64,000 bases of DNA, taken from the NCBI GenBank assembly GCA_026003235.1, contig BPGW01000008.1, positions 62,001 to 126,000 on the forward strand. The letters are read 5' to 3'. A program made the translations under genes and the position numbers. Shown piece by piece: positions 20,405 through 31,991 of the stretch. A model generated the notes under the pieces. It did no database searches. It was given only the letters and a program-made list of their open reading frames with translations, and had not been told where the DNA came from. Every line of letters starts with the position of its first letter. Positions within the stretch are counted from its first letter, which is position 1. The stretch is from Bacteroidia bacterium (GTDB lineage: Bacteria; Bacteroidota; Bacteroidia; SpSt-205).

Positions 20405-21730
20405 ATGTCAGCCCGTCTGATAGGCCTTCTTGGCGGGGCGCTTGTACTGGCCCAGGTGCGCCTTCAGTCAGGGCCCATGTTGGGCTATGCGCAAATGCGT
20501 GAGGTGGCCCTCTGGCTGCAAACCACCGGTCCGGCCCAGGTCCAGATAGAATACGCCGACACGGCCCGCCCCGCCGAGAAAAAGCGCACCCCGCCGCTCC
20601 TTACCCACGACTCTACCGCCTACACCGCTAAGTTCGTGATTGGCCCGCTTGAGCCTGGCCGCACTTACCGCTACCAAGTCTACCTGAACGGCAAGCCCGT
20701 ATCCCTGCCGTATCCCCTGTACTTTCGCACCCTGCCCTTGTGGAAGTGGCGCACCGCTCCCCCGGACTTCCGCTTTGTGGTGGGAAGCTGCGCTTTCGTG
20801 AACGACTCCCTCTATGACCGCCCCGGCAAGCCTTACGGGGGAGAATACGAGATTTTCACCAGCATCGCCCGGCTGAAGCCCGATTTCATGATCTGGCTCG
20901 GCGACAATGTCTACCTGCGCGAAGCCGACTGGCATAGCTGGAGCGGCATCCGGTACCGCTATACGCATACCCGCAGCTTGCCGGAACTGCAGCCTCTCTT
21001 GGCGGCTTGTCCTCACTATGCTATCTGGGACGACCACGACTTTGGCCCTAACGACAGCGACCGCAGCTTTTGGGCCAGAGACCTTACCCGAAAGGCCTTT
21101 ACCCTCTTTTGGGCTAACCCCTCCTTCGGGGTGCCCCAAGCGCCCGAGGGCCTCAGCACCTTTTTTGAGTGGGCCGATGCGGAATTTTTCCTCTTGGATG
21201 GCCGAACTTACCGCACCCCTAACCGTCGTCTTACGGGCACCCGCCAGATGTTCGGCCCAGCTCAGTTGGAGTGGCTTCTGGACGCCCTCAAGTCCAGTAA
21301 AGCCACCTTCAAGTTCGTCTGCACCGGCAGCCAAATCCTCAACCCCACCACCGGCTACGAAAATTTCATCAACTTCCCAGAAGAGCGGGATCAGCTCCTG
21401 CGCCTCATAGAAGCGGAAGGCATACCTGGCGTCATCTTTCTTACGGGAGACCGGCATTTTTCGGAGGTGTCTTCCATTCGGCTTCGCAATGGCCAGCGAG
21501 TCTACGAGATAACCGCTTCGCCGCTTACCGCTTCGCCTTTTACGGAGGCGCCCCAGCGCGAGGAAAACCCCTATCGCCTGGAGGGCACCTTAACTCCCCA
21601 ACGCAACTTCCTCCTTCTGAGCGTAAGCGGCCCCGAAAAAGCCCGCACCCTCACGATCACCGCTTACAATAGCGCAGGCCAGAAACTCTGGGAAAAATCC
21701 CTCTCCGCCCAAGAGCTCCAGCCTAAGTAG
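20405..21730 (+). CDS. Alkaline phosphatase D (PhoD) family protein
   Basis: 441 aa; VVGSCAFVNDS, IWLGDNVYLREADW, YAIWDDHDFGPNDSD, FLTGDRHFSEV. Confidence 0.9.
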   Translation: MSARLIGLLGGALVLAQVRLQSGPMLGYAQMREVALWLQTTGPAQVQIEYADTARPAEKKRTPPLLTHDSTAYTAKFVIGPLEPGRTYRYQVYLNGKPVSLPYPLYFRTLPLWKWRTAPPDFRFVVGSCAFVNDSLYDRPGKPYGGEYEIFTSIARLKPDFMIWLGDNVYLREADWHSWSGIRYRYTHTRSLPELQPLLAACPHYAIWDDHDFGPNDSDRSFWARDLTRKAFTLFWANPSFGVPQAPEGLSTFFEWADAEFFLLDGRTYRTPNRRLTGTRQMFGPAQLEWLLDALKSSKATFKFVCTGSQILNPTTGYENFINFPEERDQLLRLIEAEGIPGVIFLTGDRHFSEVSSIRLRNGQRVYEITASPLTASPFTEAPQREENPYRLEGTLTPQRNFLLLSVSGPEKARTLTITAYNSAGQKLWEKSLSAQELQPK

Positions 21731-21771
21731 GCCCCTTCTTTTGTTTGCAAGAAAAGTGTTATATTCGCTAT

Positions 21772-24078
21772 ATGCAAAAGGGGGCTTTTCGCCTCCTCTC
21801 GCTGGGCGCTAAAGTGCAACCTTCTCTCCAGGTTTTGCGTATCTGTCTTGTGCGAACCCTTCTGGTAGGTCTTGCGGCAGGCTGGCTCGTGGGCTTGCGA
21901 GCCGAAGGAAGTCGGGAGCTCTTAGCGGGCAATTGCGCCAACCACGGCTATATCCAAATCTGGGACAACAACGACCCTCTAAGAAATTTTGCTACCTATG
22001 ACTGTCCAGAGTATGCCCGATTGTACATCCGAGCAGCTGGGGGTGAGCGCATTTACATGGGCTTTCATGTCGTTTTCGACAACAATAATAATACCATTGC
22101 GACGGATGTCTATTTTCGCCTAAAAGATCCTAACGGCAATGTGGTGATGGGGCCTATTCAGCTCACCAATACGATGGGGCCAGGCTGGATTGGCAATTGT
22201 AACCAAGCTATCACCGGTCCCGTACAGCTTTTCCCAGGGGGATACAACGCTCTCGTGTATAATGTGCCCCTGGGAGGCGGAGGAAACTACTGGATAGAGT
22301 TTGCGGTGGGTAACAATCCGAATACGGTTCTGGAAAGGATATTTCGCTGGTTTGATATTACAGTAGCTCGCTGGAATGGAACCGCTTGGGTAGAGAAGAA
22401 GGGGCGTGTATGGAGCCGGAAATGGGATTTCACGACGCGCGGCGGGAACAATCCCTTTGTGGCCCAGCTTTACACCTACTCACTTGATTCTGTCGTAACT
22501 CGTTTCGACTTCAATGGGATGCAGCCCTGGGGCTTTGAGGTGAGCTGTAACTCGTTTGGGGCCTCTACGGTAGGTACGCCCCAGCAGCGCCGCCGATCTA
22601 ACTTCCGCCAAAACATCCTCAACGCAGGCGGCATACCCGCAGCACCAGAATACCCCATCTTTCTCAACGATCCCGATATGGAGTTTTATCCTACTGGCAT
22701 CGTAGCCAGCGTGGATTCTTTCAGCGTGATCCCTTGCACAGAGTCCAGCTATTGTCTGTATGTCTCCCTCTCTAAGCCTGGGCAGGTGTCTGTAACGCTG
22801 AACTTTACTAACCCTAACCGCCCACCTCGGACTTTTATCCAAAATCTCAACGCCGGCCCTAATTGCATCCCCTGGGACGGTACAGACGGGGCCGGTAATC
22901 CTGTACCTAACGGTACGGTGGTGAACGCCGTTCTGGACTTTTTCACGGGCCTGACGCATCTGCCTCTGGTAGATGTAGAGCATCACACAAACGGCTTTCG
23001 GGTGCAGCTTGTGCGGCCGACCACCCGTCCCAATGGCACACCGCTTCCCCCTCCTATGGTGTACTGGGATGATATCTTGCTCAACGACCCAGGTAACTCG
23101 TTGGATGGCGTACAGAACCTTGCGGGCTGCACCCCTCCTCCGCCGCCCAATAACCCCGCCTGCCACCGCTGGCAAAACCGCGGCACCAACAACTTCAACC
23201 CCGAAGTCATCAACACCTGGTGGTACACCAACACCGAGCAACATACCTTCGTCTTGAATATAGACCCAGACAAGTGGCGCGTCTTTTCTGAAATTGTCAA
23301 CTGTGGTGGACCTAATGGGGTGGAAGTGCACTTCTGGTTTTGGCATGAGATCCCCTTTAGCTCCGTTTCCTGGAATCTCACCACCGACCCGCCTGGGCTG
23401 CTTGACCCCACCGCTTCTGATACGGTGATGGACACTTCAGACCCTAATTGGACCCACGTGTGGCTGACTTTCCCTTATACAGGCAGCGGGAGTGGGGCTA
23501 CGATCACCTTTACCGTAAGCTCAGTCTCGCAGAAGTACCCTTATTGCCGAGATGAAGCGACGCTTTCGTGTGTGGTGCTGCCTGTGGTATGGGCCCAGGA
23601 GCTGAGGGGGGCGGTGTATCCAGGTTATAACCTGCTGGAATGGGCTACTACGGCGGAGTCGGGGTTATCAGGCTTCTGGGTGGAGCGAGGCGTGACGGGC
23701 GCAGACTTTGTGCCGGTGCGCTTTGTGCCGGTCCATGGCGCCGGCCGCCCGTACCAACTGCGGGATGAGAACCCCCCAGCTGCGCCCCGCTGGCTATACC
23801 GCCTGCGCATGGAAGAGCCTGGCGTCGCGCCCTACTATTCCCGTACGATAGAGCTTCTGCCGCAAGCGGTCCAGCCCCAGGTCCAAGTAGATCCCACCCA
23901 GCGTTTGCTGATAGTGCAGGCCCCCTCAGGAGAAACGGTCCACGTGGAAGTCTATACCCTCTTGGGCCAGCTGGTGTGGCAAACCCACGCCGGATCGGGG
24001 GCCGTTGCGCTTCCGCTCGGGGCAGGAGCGTATGTCCTTAGGGCAGGCGGGCAGGTCCAGCGGTTCTTCCTGCCTTGA
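21772..24078 (+). CDS. Secreted protein with T9SS type A-like C-terminal domain
   Basis: C-terminus VHVEVYTLLGQLVWQTHAGSGAVALPLGAGAYVLRAGGQVQRFFLP; TATATTCG 4 nt before ATG 21772. Confidence 0.75.
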   Translation: MQKGAFRLLSLGAKVQPSLQVLRICLVRTLLVGLAAGWLVGLRAEGSRELLAGNCANHGYIQIWDNNDPLRNFATYDCPEYARLYIRAAGGERIYMGFHVVFDNNNNTIATDVYFRLKDPNGNVVMGPIQLTNTMGPGWIGNCNQAITGPVQLFPGGYNALVYNVPLGGGGNYWIEFAVGNNPNTVLERIFRWFDITVARWNGTAWVEKKGRVWSRKWDFTTRGGNNPFVAQLYTYSLDSVVTRFDFNGMQPWGFEVSCNSFGASTVGTPQQRRRSNFRQNILNAGGIPAAPEYPIFLNDPDMEFYPTGIVASVDSFSVIPCTESSYCLYVSLSKPGQVSVTLNFTNPNRPPRTFIQNLNAGPNCIPWDGTDGAGNPVPNGTVVNAVLDFFTGLTHLPLVDVEHHTNGFRVQLVRPTTRPNGTPLPPPMVYWDDILLNDPGNSLDGVQNLAGCTPPPPPNNPACHRWQNRGTNNFNPEVINTWWYTNTEQHTFVLNIDPDKWRVFSEIVNCGGPNGVEVHFWFWHEIPFSSVSWNLTTDPPGLLDPTASDTVMDTSDPNWTHVWLTFPYTGSGSGATITFTVSSVSQKYPYCRDEATLSCVVLPVVWAQELRGAVYPGYNLLEWATTAESGLSGFWVERGVTGADFVPVRFVPVHGAGRPYQLRDENPPAAPRWLYRLRMEEPGVAPYYSRTIELLPQAVQPQVQVDPTQRLLIVQAPSGETVHVEVYTLLGQLVWQTHAGSGAVALPLGAGAYVLRAGGQVQRFFLP

Positions 24079-24552
24079 CTACAGGACTAAGCCGTGTAGG
24101 CTATCCAGCAAAAGCAAGAATCCCCCTTGGATGACGATGCCCCATCCTGTGCCCTGCCACCGCACATCTCTGCGGGTAGCGAGGTACGCTCCGGCGGCCA
24201 TATAACCCACATCAAGGAGGGCATTCAGGAGGAGGATGCGGCGTAGGCGCTGTTTTTCTGCCGCCCAATCTTTTGGCTGGCTTGCTCGTAAGGATTTGTG
24301 CAGGCTGTACAGGCCATACCCAGCGATGGCCCCATCTACAGCTCCCCAAGCCAAGTGCTGAATGCCCATATACCGCCCAAAAGGACTTGCGCGCAGAAGC
24401 TGGTAAGTACCCACCGCTGCGCTGCCGCCAGCCCACCCGCCCAGCAGGTGCAGGAGCCGCTTCTGCACCCGTACCACTTGGGCAGAGTCTGTAACGAGTC
24501 CCAGTAGCATCAGAAAGGTTCCCATACCGACCTGAACAAAATCTTCGTTCAC
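24079..24552 (-). CDS. Hypothetical small membrane protein
   Basis: 157 aa with several hydrophobic segments; no clear family recognised. Confidence 0.55.
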   Translation of the reverse strand: MNEDFVQVGMGTFLMLLGLVTDSAQVVRVQKRLLHLLGGWAGGSAAVGTYQLLRASPFGRYMGIQHLAWGAVDGAIAGYGLYSLHKSLRASQPKDWAAEKQRLRRILLLNALLDVGYMAAGAYLATRRDVRWQGTGWGIVIQGGFLLLLDSLHGLVL

Positions 24553-24777
24553 TTTGTGGGAAGGGGAAAAGCAGCGTAACAGAGGCAGAATGCTGGCTTA
24601 GGGCTTCGGTCAGGTTACGAGCAAAAGGGCGTATTTTTGCTCCGCTTGAAGGGTCGTATGCAATCATTTCGGGCCGTCCCTCTCTTGCTTCTGTACCTTC
24701 TAAGGGAAGTCACTGCGATGTGGCTCTTCTGTTGCCTGGCTATGCAGGTTGAACTACTCCATGTTTATTAGGGCGAT

Positions 24778-25965
24778 ATGCATTATCTTTTAGCTCTCAT
24801 TATTATTTCCATTGCGTTAATATTTTATTCTTATGTTGTCTATCCCTTGATTATTTCCCTTGCTTCTTGGTTCCTTAGGCGCAAAGAGGGTGAATCATAT
24901 TCTAATATCTCAGAATTTCCTACTGTCAGTATCTTGATAGCCGCATACAATGAAGAAGCTGTAATCGGGAGGAAGTTGGATTCTATATTGAGTTTGGACT
25001 ACCCTCGGGAAAAGCTGGAGGTCTGGATTGGGTCGGATGCTTCTACGGACCGGACGGAGGAGATTGTTCAGCGATATGCCCAGGAATATCCTTTTATCCG
25101 GTTGGTTCGGTTTGAGGGGCGTACAGGGAAAGCTCAGATTATCAACGCTCTAAAGAAACAAGCTCGTGGAGAAATTCTCGTTTCCACCGATGCAAATGTG
25201 ATTTTTACACCCCAGGTGATTAGCGAACTGGTCGCATACTTCTCTGATCCGGCTGTGGGCATGGTTTCCGCAAATATCCGGCGAGGTGTAGGCAAACTGC
25301 AAAGGATGCAAGTAGTAGAAAAAGCTTACATTCAGCGAGAAAACGCCATCAAACAAAAACAATGGCTTCTCAGTGGCCTCATCATGGGCGTAGAAGGTGG
25401 TTGTTACGCTATCCGGCGTTCCCTCTTAGTGGAAGTCCCTGTGGGGTTTTTTATGGATGATTTCTTCATTACGATGGCTGTTATTGTTAGTGGATATAAA
25501 GTCGCCTTCGCTAGTAGGGCAATATGCTTTGAGGATATACCCGAAAAACAAGAAGAAGAATTTGAAAGAAAGGTCAGAATTTCTATAGGAAACTATCAAA
25601 ATATGCTTTACTATAGAAGTTTTCTGCTCAATCCTATGAGAAAACCTTTCTTTCACTTCTTTTCTCATAAGTTTATTCGCTGGATAACGCCTTTTCTCTT
25701 ACTTACTTCTACATTTGCTTCTTGGCCACTGGCTCTTTACGAAGGAGGAATTTACATCTACTTTGCAGCTGGGATGACAGGCCTTATGCTTCTTCCCCTC
25801 ATAAGGCGTGTAGCTATGCGCGTCCCAGGTTTCAATTTTATCACACACTTTGTATATATGAATTATGCGCTTTTGTATGGTTTTTTTCGTTATTTGCAGC
25901 GGCCTACAAGTAGCGTGTGGCAGCCTGTCGAGCGTAATGTACCTATAGAAAAGTCTGTTATGTAG
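24778..25965 (+). CDS. Glycosyltransferase family 2, membrane-associated
   Basis: 395 aa; TVSILIAAYNEEAVIGRKLDSIL, WIGSDASTDRTEEI, C-terminal TM segments; AT-rich relative to the window. Confidence 0.88.
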   Translation: MHYLLALIIISIALIFYSYVVYPLIISLASWFLRRKEGESYSNISEFPTVSILIAAYNEEAVIGRKLDSILSLDYPREKLEVWIGSDASTDRTEEIVQRYAQEYPFIRLVRFEGRTGKAQIINALKKQARGEILVSTDANVIFTPQVISELVAYFSDPAVGMVSANIRRGVGKLQRMQVVEKAYIQRENAIKQKQWLLSGLIMGVEGGCYAIRRSLLVEVPVGFFMDDFFITMAVIVSGYKVAFASRAICFEDIPEKQEEEFERKVRISIGNYQNMLYYRSFLLNPMRKPFFHFFSHKFIRWITPFLLLTSTFASWPLALYEGGIYIYFAAGMTGLMLLPLIRRVAMRVPGFNFITHFVYMNYALLYGFFRYLQRPTSSVWQPVERNVPIEKSVM

Positions 25966-26002
25966 TTTGCCGCACGCTGGCAGAAAGCTGTATATTCGCC
26001 TC

Positions 26003-29000
26003 ATGCTTCGACTACTTCGGGCTTGCACGGGTATGGTGATGTTTCAGGTGCTTCTGGCGCAGTATGTGTGGGACTGGCATGGGGAGGCGCTGGCCGGCAA
26101 GGGTGAATTGGTTCCTTCTGGCAGCGGCGCGGTGGGCAGCCGGCTGTACAGTCGCATGCAGGTGGTGGGAGATACCCTCTGGGTGATGGGCAACGCCTGC
26201 CTTCGCGAGGGAGATACCCTCTATCTCCCAGAGGGAGGGGGCATGCAGGCCATAGTGCGCAATCCCAACACGGCGGGTCAGGGCTACCTCGGTGTTGGGT
26301 TTCTGGCGGCGTACGATCGGCTCTCGGGCCAGCTCCTGGAAGTGTGGTACGCTCACGCGGACCCGACCCAGTCCTTTACCCTTGAATTTCGGGATTTTGC
26401 GGTGGGGGGGGGGTACCTTTTGGCTTGCTGTAGATTTGCCTTACGGCGGCTGCCGATCCCGACCTGGTTCTGGTACTCTCACGATAGACCCGGGTGTTAC
26501 CTTCGGACTGTATCGGTGGACGCCAGCAGGGGGGCTGGGTGGGGCTGCAGCCGTAGGCTGGGTAAATAAATGTGCTTTTGACCTACACTATGAGGCCGCT
26601 ACGGCTCAGGTGTGGCAGGTCATACGCCCTTCTTCTCAGGCTACGAACCTGTGCTTCCATTGGCAAAACAATCAGACCGATGAAGGCTTGTCTTTGGGGC
26701 TGTGGAGTCTGGTGCGGGAGCCGGGCGTGCTCTATGTGAGCGGCACCACGAGGCGACCTAATACCGGCCAGTCTATAGGCGGTTCCTTCAACTCCAGTAC
26801 TTTCAACGCCGCTTTTCCTACTCGGGGCACCTCGGAGCCGGCCATTCCTTTTGTGGTGCGGATTGCGACGGGGAGCTCTCTAACCCTCACCCACACTACG
26901 ACCTTCTATCCCACGCTTGGGATGATGCAGGGGTATGGCCGAGCCCTGGTGGTGAAGGGCGATTCCCTCTATTTCCTGCTGGGGGTGCGGAGGGATCTGG
27001 CGACTTTTACCACCCTCAACGCGGGCTGGAGCGGTTTTGTCTTGCCGCCTTTTTTTACAATGGTCGATCTCTCCTCTCTTCTCGGGAGCCTGCCTGCGCG
27101 CGTGTTTCTGGTGGGCATGAGGAAAGGAGACCTGCAGCCACTTACTGTTATTGCTACACTCTGGCTTCAGGAGCTGTGGGCATACAATGGCAGCAGTACG
27201 CCTTCTCCGAGCTATCTGTATGTGGAGCGCAGGGAAGACACGCTGTGGGTAGCCTGGAGTGATAGCCGCCAGACCGAAGTCAATGGCCAGAGCTACTCTT
27301 CTCCTTTCAACCTTCCTTATCTGATGGCTTGGGCGGGGCTGGGCACAGCTTCTCTCTTGCCGCTCAATGGCGCGGGAAACGGCGTGTTATGGCAGAGCGC
27401 TTCCTACAACCGTGTCGTGGGTCTGGCTCGATACGGGTCAGAGGTTTTCCTGGCTCTGGGTCCTTCGGTGTCTCTCAGTCTGGGGCGCTTCCGGTGGGAA
27501 GGTGGTGGTCTCGGCTCCCGTTTTCGGGCGGTTCTACTCGGGAATCCGGCTCTGGTATGGTATGGCCTTGCGGTCGATCGCTATGGCCATCTGTACGGGT
27601 TCGGGGCGGGGCAGAGTGTGTCTTTTCGGTATCATGCGGTGTGGCCCACGGCGGAGCCGAGCTCGCTAATTAATCTTCCTCTTACCTATGGGGGATCAGA
27701 TAAGGGGCGAGGGTGGATAGGGCGGCTATTGTGGTATCGGTGGCAGGGGCCCAGCGAGACGATCCAGCGCTGTGCGCCAGACAGCGTGCATAGGGGGCCC
27801 TTCTCGTATGTGCTGTGGGGGCGGTTTGCTGCGGGGGACCCCATAGGAGGGGTCTGGGATCGCATCGGTTATGACCGGGCCTACTGGCATCGGTATCGGC
27901 TGGGGTGGGCTGCGCTGTCACCTGGAAATCGGCCGGATAGCCTGCACCTTGCTGTGAGCGAAGTCACCTTTCCTGGGCGAGAGGAGACCGGTACCTGGGA
28001 GTTATGGCCGGCTCTTCTGCGCTGGGTTGCTGCCGACGCCACCACTCCTCTGGATAGCGTGGATGCTTTAGATACAGCCCGGGTTCGGTGGCAGGTAAGA
28101 GGACCTTCTTACGCGCCGCTGCATCGCTCCGACTCCGTGGAGCGGTACTGGGTGATGCGCTACGTGGGAAACGCTTCGGCTTCCATAGGGTGGCGGCAGG
28201 CCTCGCAGAACGGCCCCTTCTACCGCCTCAGCGCCAGGATAGACGGCAGCTCGCACGCCTTTGCGTATGTGCCCTACGACCCGACGCTGGGCGGCGAAGC
28301 CCTGTATGTGGCCGTGAACTATACAGACTCGGTCCTCTTGTACCGGCTCCGGTTTGCGGACGGCCAGGTAGAGCGGGTGCGTGGCTGGAAGATAGCCGGT
28401 AGTGGGCTCTTTACGCCTCGCGAAGAGGTATCTGCTGCTATTTCCTCGCTGGTGTACAATCCCTATCGTGGGGTGCTCCTGGCTGTGGAGGGGAATACTC
28501 GGATTCGGGTGGTGCCGCTGGGCTTGGCGCCCGAGGTCGGTGCCTTCGTGCCTTTCACCACTTATATGACCGAGGGCGGGAGCTCTTCTCATCCCTACCT
28601 GGTGGCGGCAGGCCGGGAAGGACGCCTCTGGATTGGAGGCCTCACGCGCATGTCACCGAGTGACTATCCTTTTCTTGGAGAGGAATACAGCACATCAACC
28701 GCGTTTTACCTTTATTCCCGGGCTTCCAATCTTAATCCGGTTTCGTGGTGTGAACCGCTATTTTCTCCTTCTGAGATCAGTTCTGTGCGGGCGATTGCGC
28801 CGGTGCCAGTAGGGGATACGCTGGCTTACTTCATAGACGTGGGGCACAACTCTCCAGGCTGTAGCCCTCCGGTCTATGGTCTCCTGCGGGCGGTGACCCC
28901 CACAGGGCTTATCACGGTAGATACGCTGTGGCGGATGTTCACCGGGTTGAATGCCTTAGACGATGTGCGGTTTGCGATGGTGTGGAGAGCGGATCCTGCG

Positions 29001-30789
29001 CCTCATCTGCTGATGACGCTGCCCAGTGTAAACTTCTCTAGCCAGTCAGACCGGTACATCCTTCGCTACTGGCTGGATGGCCGTTCTCAGCCTCGCGATA
29101 CGCTCATAGGTCCCGTGCCCTATGCTTACTGCAGCTATGGGCTTGACCGGCAAGTGGATATGTTCTGGGCTGCGCTCCATAACCTGGAGGTCACGCGTGG
29201 GGGGATGATTCTTTTCTCCACGATAGGGGGCGGAGGGCAAGATGAGATTTTGGCGGCGGTGCCCTTGTATGTGCAGCGGCCCCGCATGCGAGACACGGCT
29301 TTTTACGGGTCGCCTATGGATCTGAGCGCCCTCAGTACCCCCGGCAGGGATGTGGCTGCAGGCATGCAAGGCTCCAGACGAGTTTTCTTTTCGGTGGATT
29401 CCCTCAGGGCTGGGCGAGACTCGGTGTGGTGGCAGGCAGAGGTCTGTCCTGGAAGCTCGCAGGGGGTGCGCACCTTTCTTTCAGCGGTTTATGTGCTTCC
29501 GGCCTTTGAGACGACTGTGAGTGCGCCCAGCCGGGTGTGTCATGGGCAGCTCTTTCATGCGGCGGTGGGGTATGGAGGGGATGAGTTTTTCCTTGCTTAT
29601 CAGCGTGCTTATGCAATGGGAGAGGTGTGTGGACTGGCTGGACTGATGAGGCCGCTTTGACATGGAGGTGAGTCCGCCTGGGCGGGCCTCGCGGCTTCTT
29701 CAGCGGATGAATGCGTATAATGTGCTGCCTGCTGTGCCGTTTGGGGCGAGGTTTGCGGCGGTGGATAGCTGCGCCCAGTGTAGGGTTAGGCTGGGGGTGC
29801 GGGGTATGACCACGGTGTCGGATTCAGCCTTCTGGCGGGCCTTTCTGGGGGGCACGAGCTGGGAGCGGCAGCTCGCGATCTGGCGGGGCTATCAGCTGCA
29901 AGTGCGCCTCCTCCTGGAGGGGCCTTCCACGCGCCGAAGTAGCGCCTCCTACATGGACCCCCATCCCCTTTTCACGCGAGAGAACCTGCTTCTGGCGGCG
30001 TCGTTTGGTAGCGGTCCTCTGCAGGATAGCCTCTGGCTTCTGCCTACACCTTGGTCTGACCAGAGCTTCGTGTGGGACCGAATAGGAGGCGAGACCTACG
30101 AGGACGATACCCTGCCTTTTTGGAATCCTCTTAGGTGGCGTGAGCCCTTCTGGGTCAGTCCTTGTCGGGTAGAGCTGCGGGAGGCACCGGAGGGGCCTGT
30201 GGTAGATAGGGCTTGGGGCCTTGTGGATACCTCGGGATGGGTGTGGGTTTGGAACCCTCCGCTGGTGGATTCTACAGACAACCTCTGGCACCCGGATCGT
30301 TCTTACTATCGGGGGCGTCTGCTGAGCTTCTGCGCTTGCGATACGACGACGGCCAAGTGGCTGGTGGTGCGCACGCCCCATCATCTGCCGCTGCGGAGCG
30401 CAGGTCCGCTATCCCTGGGGGCGGGGCTGCTCTCTACCGATCCGGCGGCTCCAGCGCAGGTAGACCTGACCGATCCAAGCTGGCTGGACGGCATCCCAGG
30501 AGAACATTACACTTTTGTACCTGATCCGGTTTTGCCTGGCGGCTTGCGCGCCGCCGCCTGGGGAGGTAACTGCGATGACGCCTTCCAGAGCAGCTTCTAC
30601 CCTGGTCAGACGCCGCCCGACTACAGCCGCATCAATGCGGCCGATTATGAGTTTCTCCTACACCGCAATGGGGTCACAGGACCGACTTTCACCCCTGCAG
30701 ATGTAGATGCGGATGGAGCTGTCACGGCAGCGGACTTCGTGATCGTGATCCAGAATATGAACGCCCTCCGGCAAGGGGTGACGGAATAG
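26003..30789 (+). pseudogene. Large secreted protein with dockerin-like C-terminus, interrupted by apparent frameshifts
   Basis: Three ORFs (25967-26569, 26292-29660, 29662-30789) read as one protein if a frame change is allowed at the G10 tract (26404-26413) and two near 29617-29666; C-terminal INAADYEFLL...ADVDADGAVTAADFVIVIQNMNAL is dockerin-like; TATATTCG 4 nt before ATG 26003. Confidence 0.7.
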
Positions 30790-30826
30790 CGTGGCTGGGC
30801 TGTTGGATTGGAGGTAGGAGAGGGGC

Positions 30827-31987
30827 TCAAAGGGGAGGGGACAAGCGTGCGTCTCGCGCTGCGTCCGGTCGGATTTGCCGCAGGAGGCTCACCAGGGTCT
30901 GGTAGAGGGTGGGCAGCCCTTCCTTCTGGGTGGCGGAGACGAAGACGGTGGGGTAGCGGGTTTGGGCCAGCCAGCTTTGTTCCACCAGTTCGCGCTGGTC
31001 GGGGGGCAGGCGGTCTATTTTATTCATCACAAGCAGGATGGGGATGTCGGCGGCGCCGATGGTTTCCAGGGTGCGTTCTACGGTGCGGATCTGCTCAATG
31101 TAGCCTGGGCTGCTGAGGTCGGCCACGAGGAGGAGGAGGTCGGCTTCGCGCACTTCGGCCAGCGTGGTGTGGAAGGCCTCCAGCAAGGTGGGGGGGAGCT
31201 TCCGGATGAAGCCTACGGTATCTGACAGGAGGAAGGGCATGCCTTCCAGCACGACGCGTCGGGTGGTGGTGTCCAGCGTAGCGAAGAGGCGGTCGGCCAC
31301 GAGCACGGGGGCTTTGGTGATGAGGCGCATGAGGGTAGACTTGCCGACGTTGGTATAGCCCACGAGGGCGACGCGGGGAAGGCTGTCGCGGCGGTCTCGC
31401 CGGACAGCCGCCTGCCGAGCGAACTCCTTGAGGCGCTGCCGTAGGCGGGCAATCTGGGCGCGTATTTTTCGGCGGTCGGCTTCCAGCTGCTGCTCACCGC
31501 CGCCCCCCCGCAGGCCGATACCGCCCCTTTCACGGGAGAGGTGGGTCCAGCGGTGGGCCAGCCGGGGCAGCTCGTACTGGAGGCGAGCCAGCTCTACCTG
31601 CGCCTGGGCCTGGGCAGTGCGGGCATTGCGAGCGAAAATCTCCAAGATAAGCCCTTCCCGGTCTGTGACGGGCTTCTCCCAGGCGTTTTCCAGGTTGCGC
31701 ACTTGGACGGGTGAGAGGTCGGCATCCACCAGGACGAAGTCAACGGCGTCTTTTTGGGCCTGCAGCTGGGTGCGCATTTCCTCCACGCGGCCTGGGGTGA
31801 GGAAGGTAGCCGGGTCTGGGCGCCGCCAACGGTAGGCTTGAACGGCGGCTATCTCGTGGCCGGCGCTGCGCACAAGGAAGAGAAGCTCCTCCAGGTATTC
31901 CTCGCTTTGCTCAGGGCTTTCGGTAGGTCCTTCTATCCGTACGATAAAAGCACGCAAAGGACGGGGTTGGGGCAGCGTATTTTGCAT
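30827..31987 (-). CDS. hflX: GTPase HflX
   Basis: VALVGYTNVGKSTLM, LSDTVGFIRKLPPTLLEAFHTTLAEV, GGRGGGEQQLE-type linker; start at MQNTLPQPR. Confidence 0.93.
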   Translation of the reverse strand: MQNTLPQPRPLRAFIVRIEGPTESPEQSEEYLEELLFLVRSAGHEIAAVQAYRWRRPDPATFLTPGRVEEMRTQLQAQKDAVDFVLVDADLSPVQVRNLENAWEKPVTDREGLILEIFARNARTAQAQAQVELARLQYELPRLAHRWTHLSRERGGIGLRGGGGEQQLEADRRKIRAQIARLRQRLKEFARQAAVRRDRRDSLPRVALVGYTNVGKSTLMRLITKAPVLVADRLFATLDTTTRRVVLEGMPFLLSDTVGFIRKLPPTLLEAFHTTLAEVREADLLLLVADLSSPGYIEQIRTVERTLETIGAADIPILLVMNKIDRLPPDQRELVEQSWLAQTRYPTVFVSATQKEGLPTLYQTLVSLLRQIRPDAARDARLSPPL

Positions 31988-31991
31988 AGGC

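Noticed and set aside
20468-21457. 329 aa minus-strand ORF opposite the PhoD-like gene
   Set aside because: Antisense shadow ORF; no recognisable domain, while the plus strand encodes a clear phosphatase.
22480-23346. 288 aa minus-strand ORF inside the 21772-24078 gene
   Set aside because: No domain and no promoter box at the start; the opposite frame has a signal peptide and C-terminal sorting domain.
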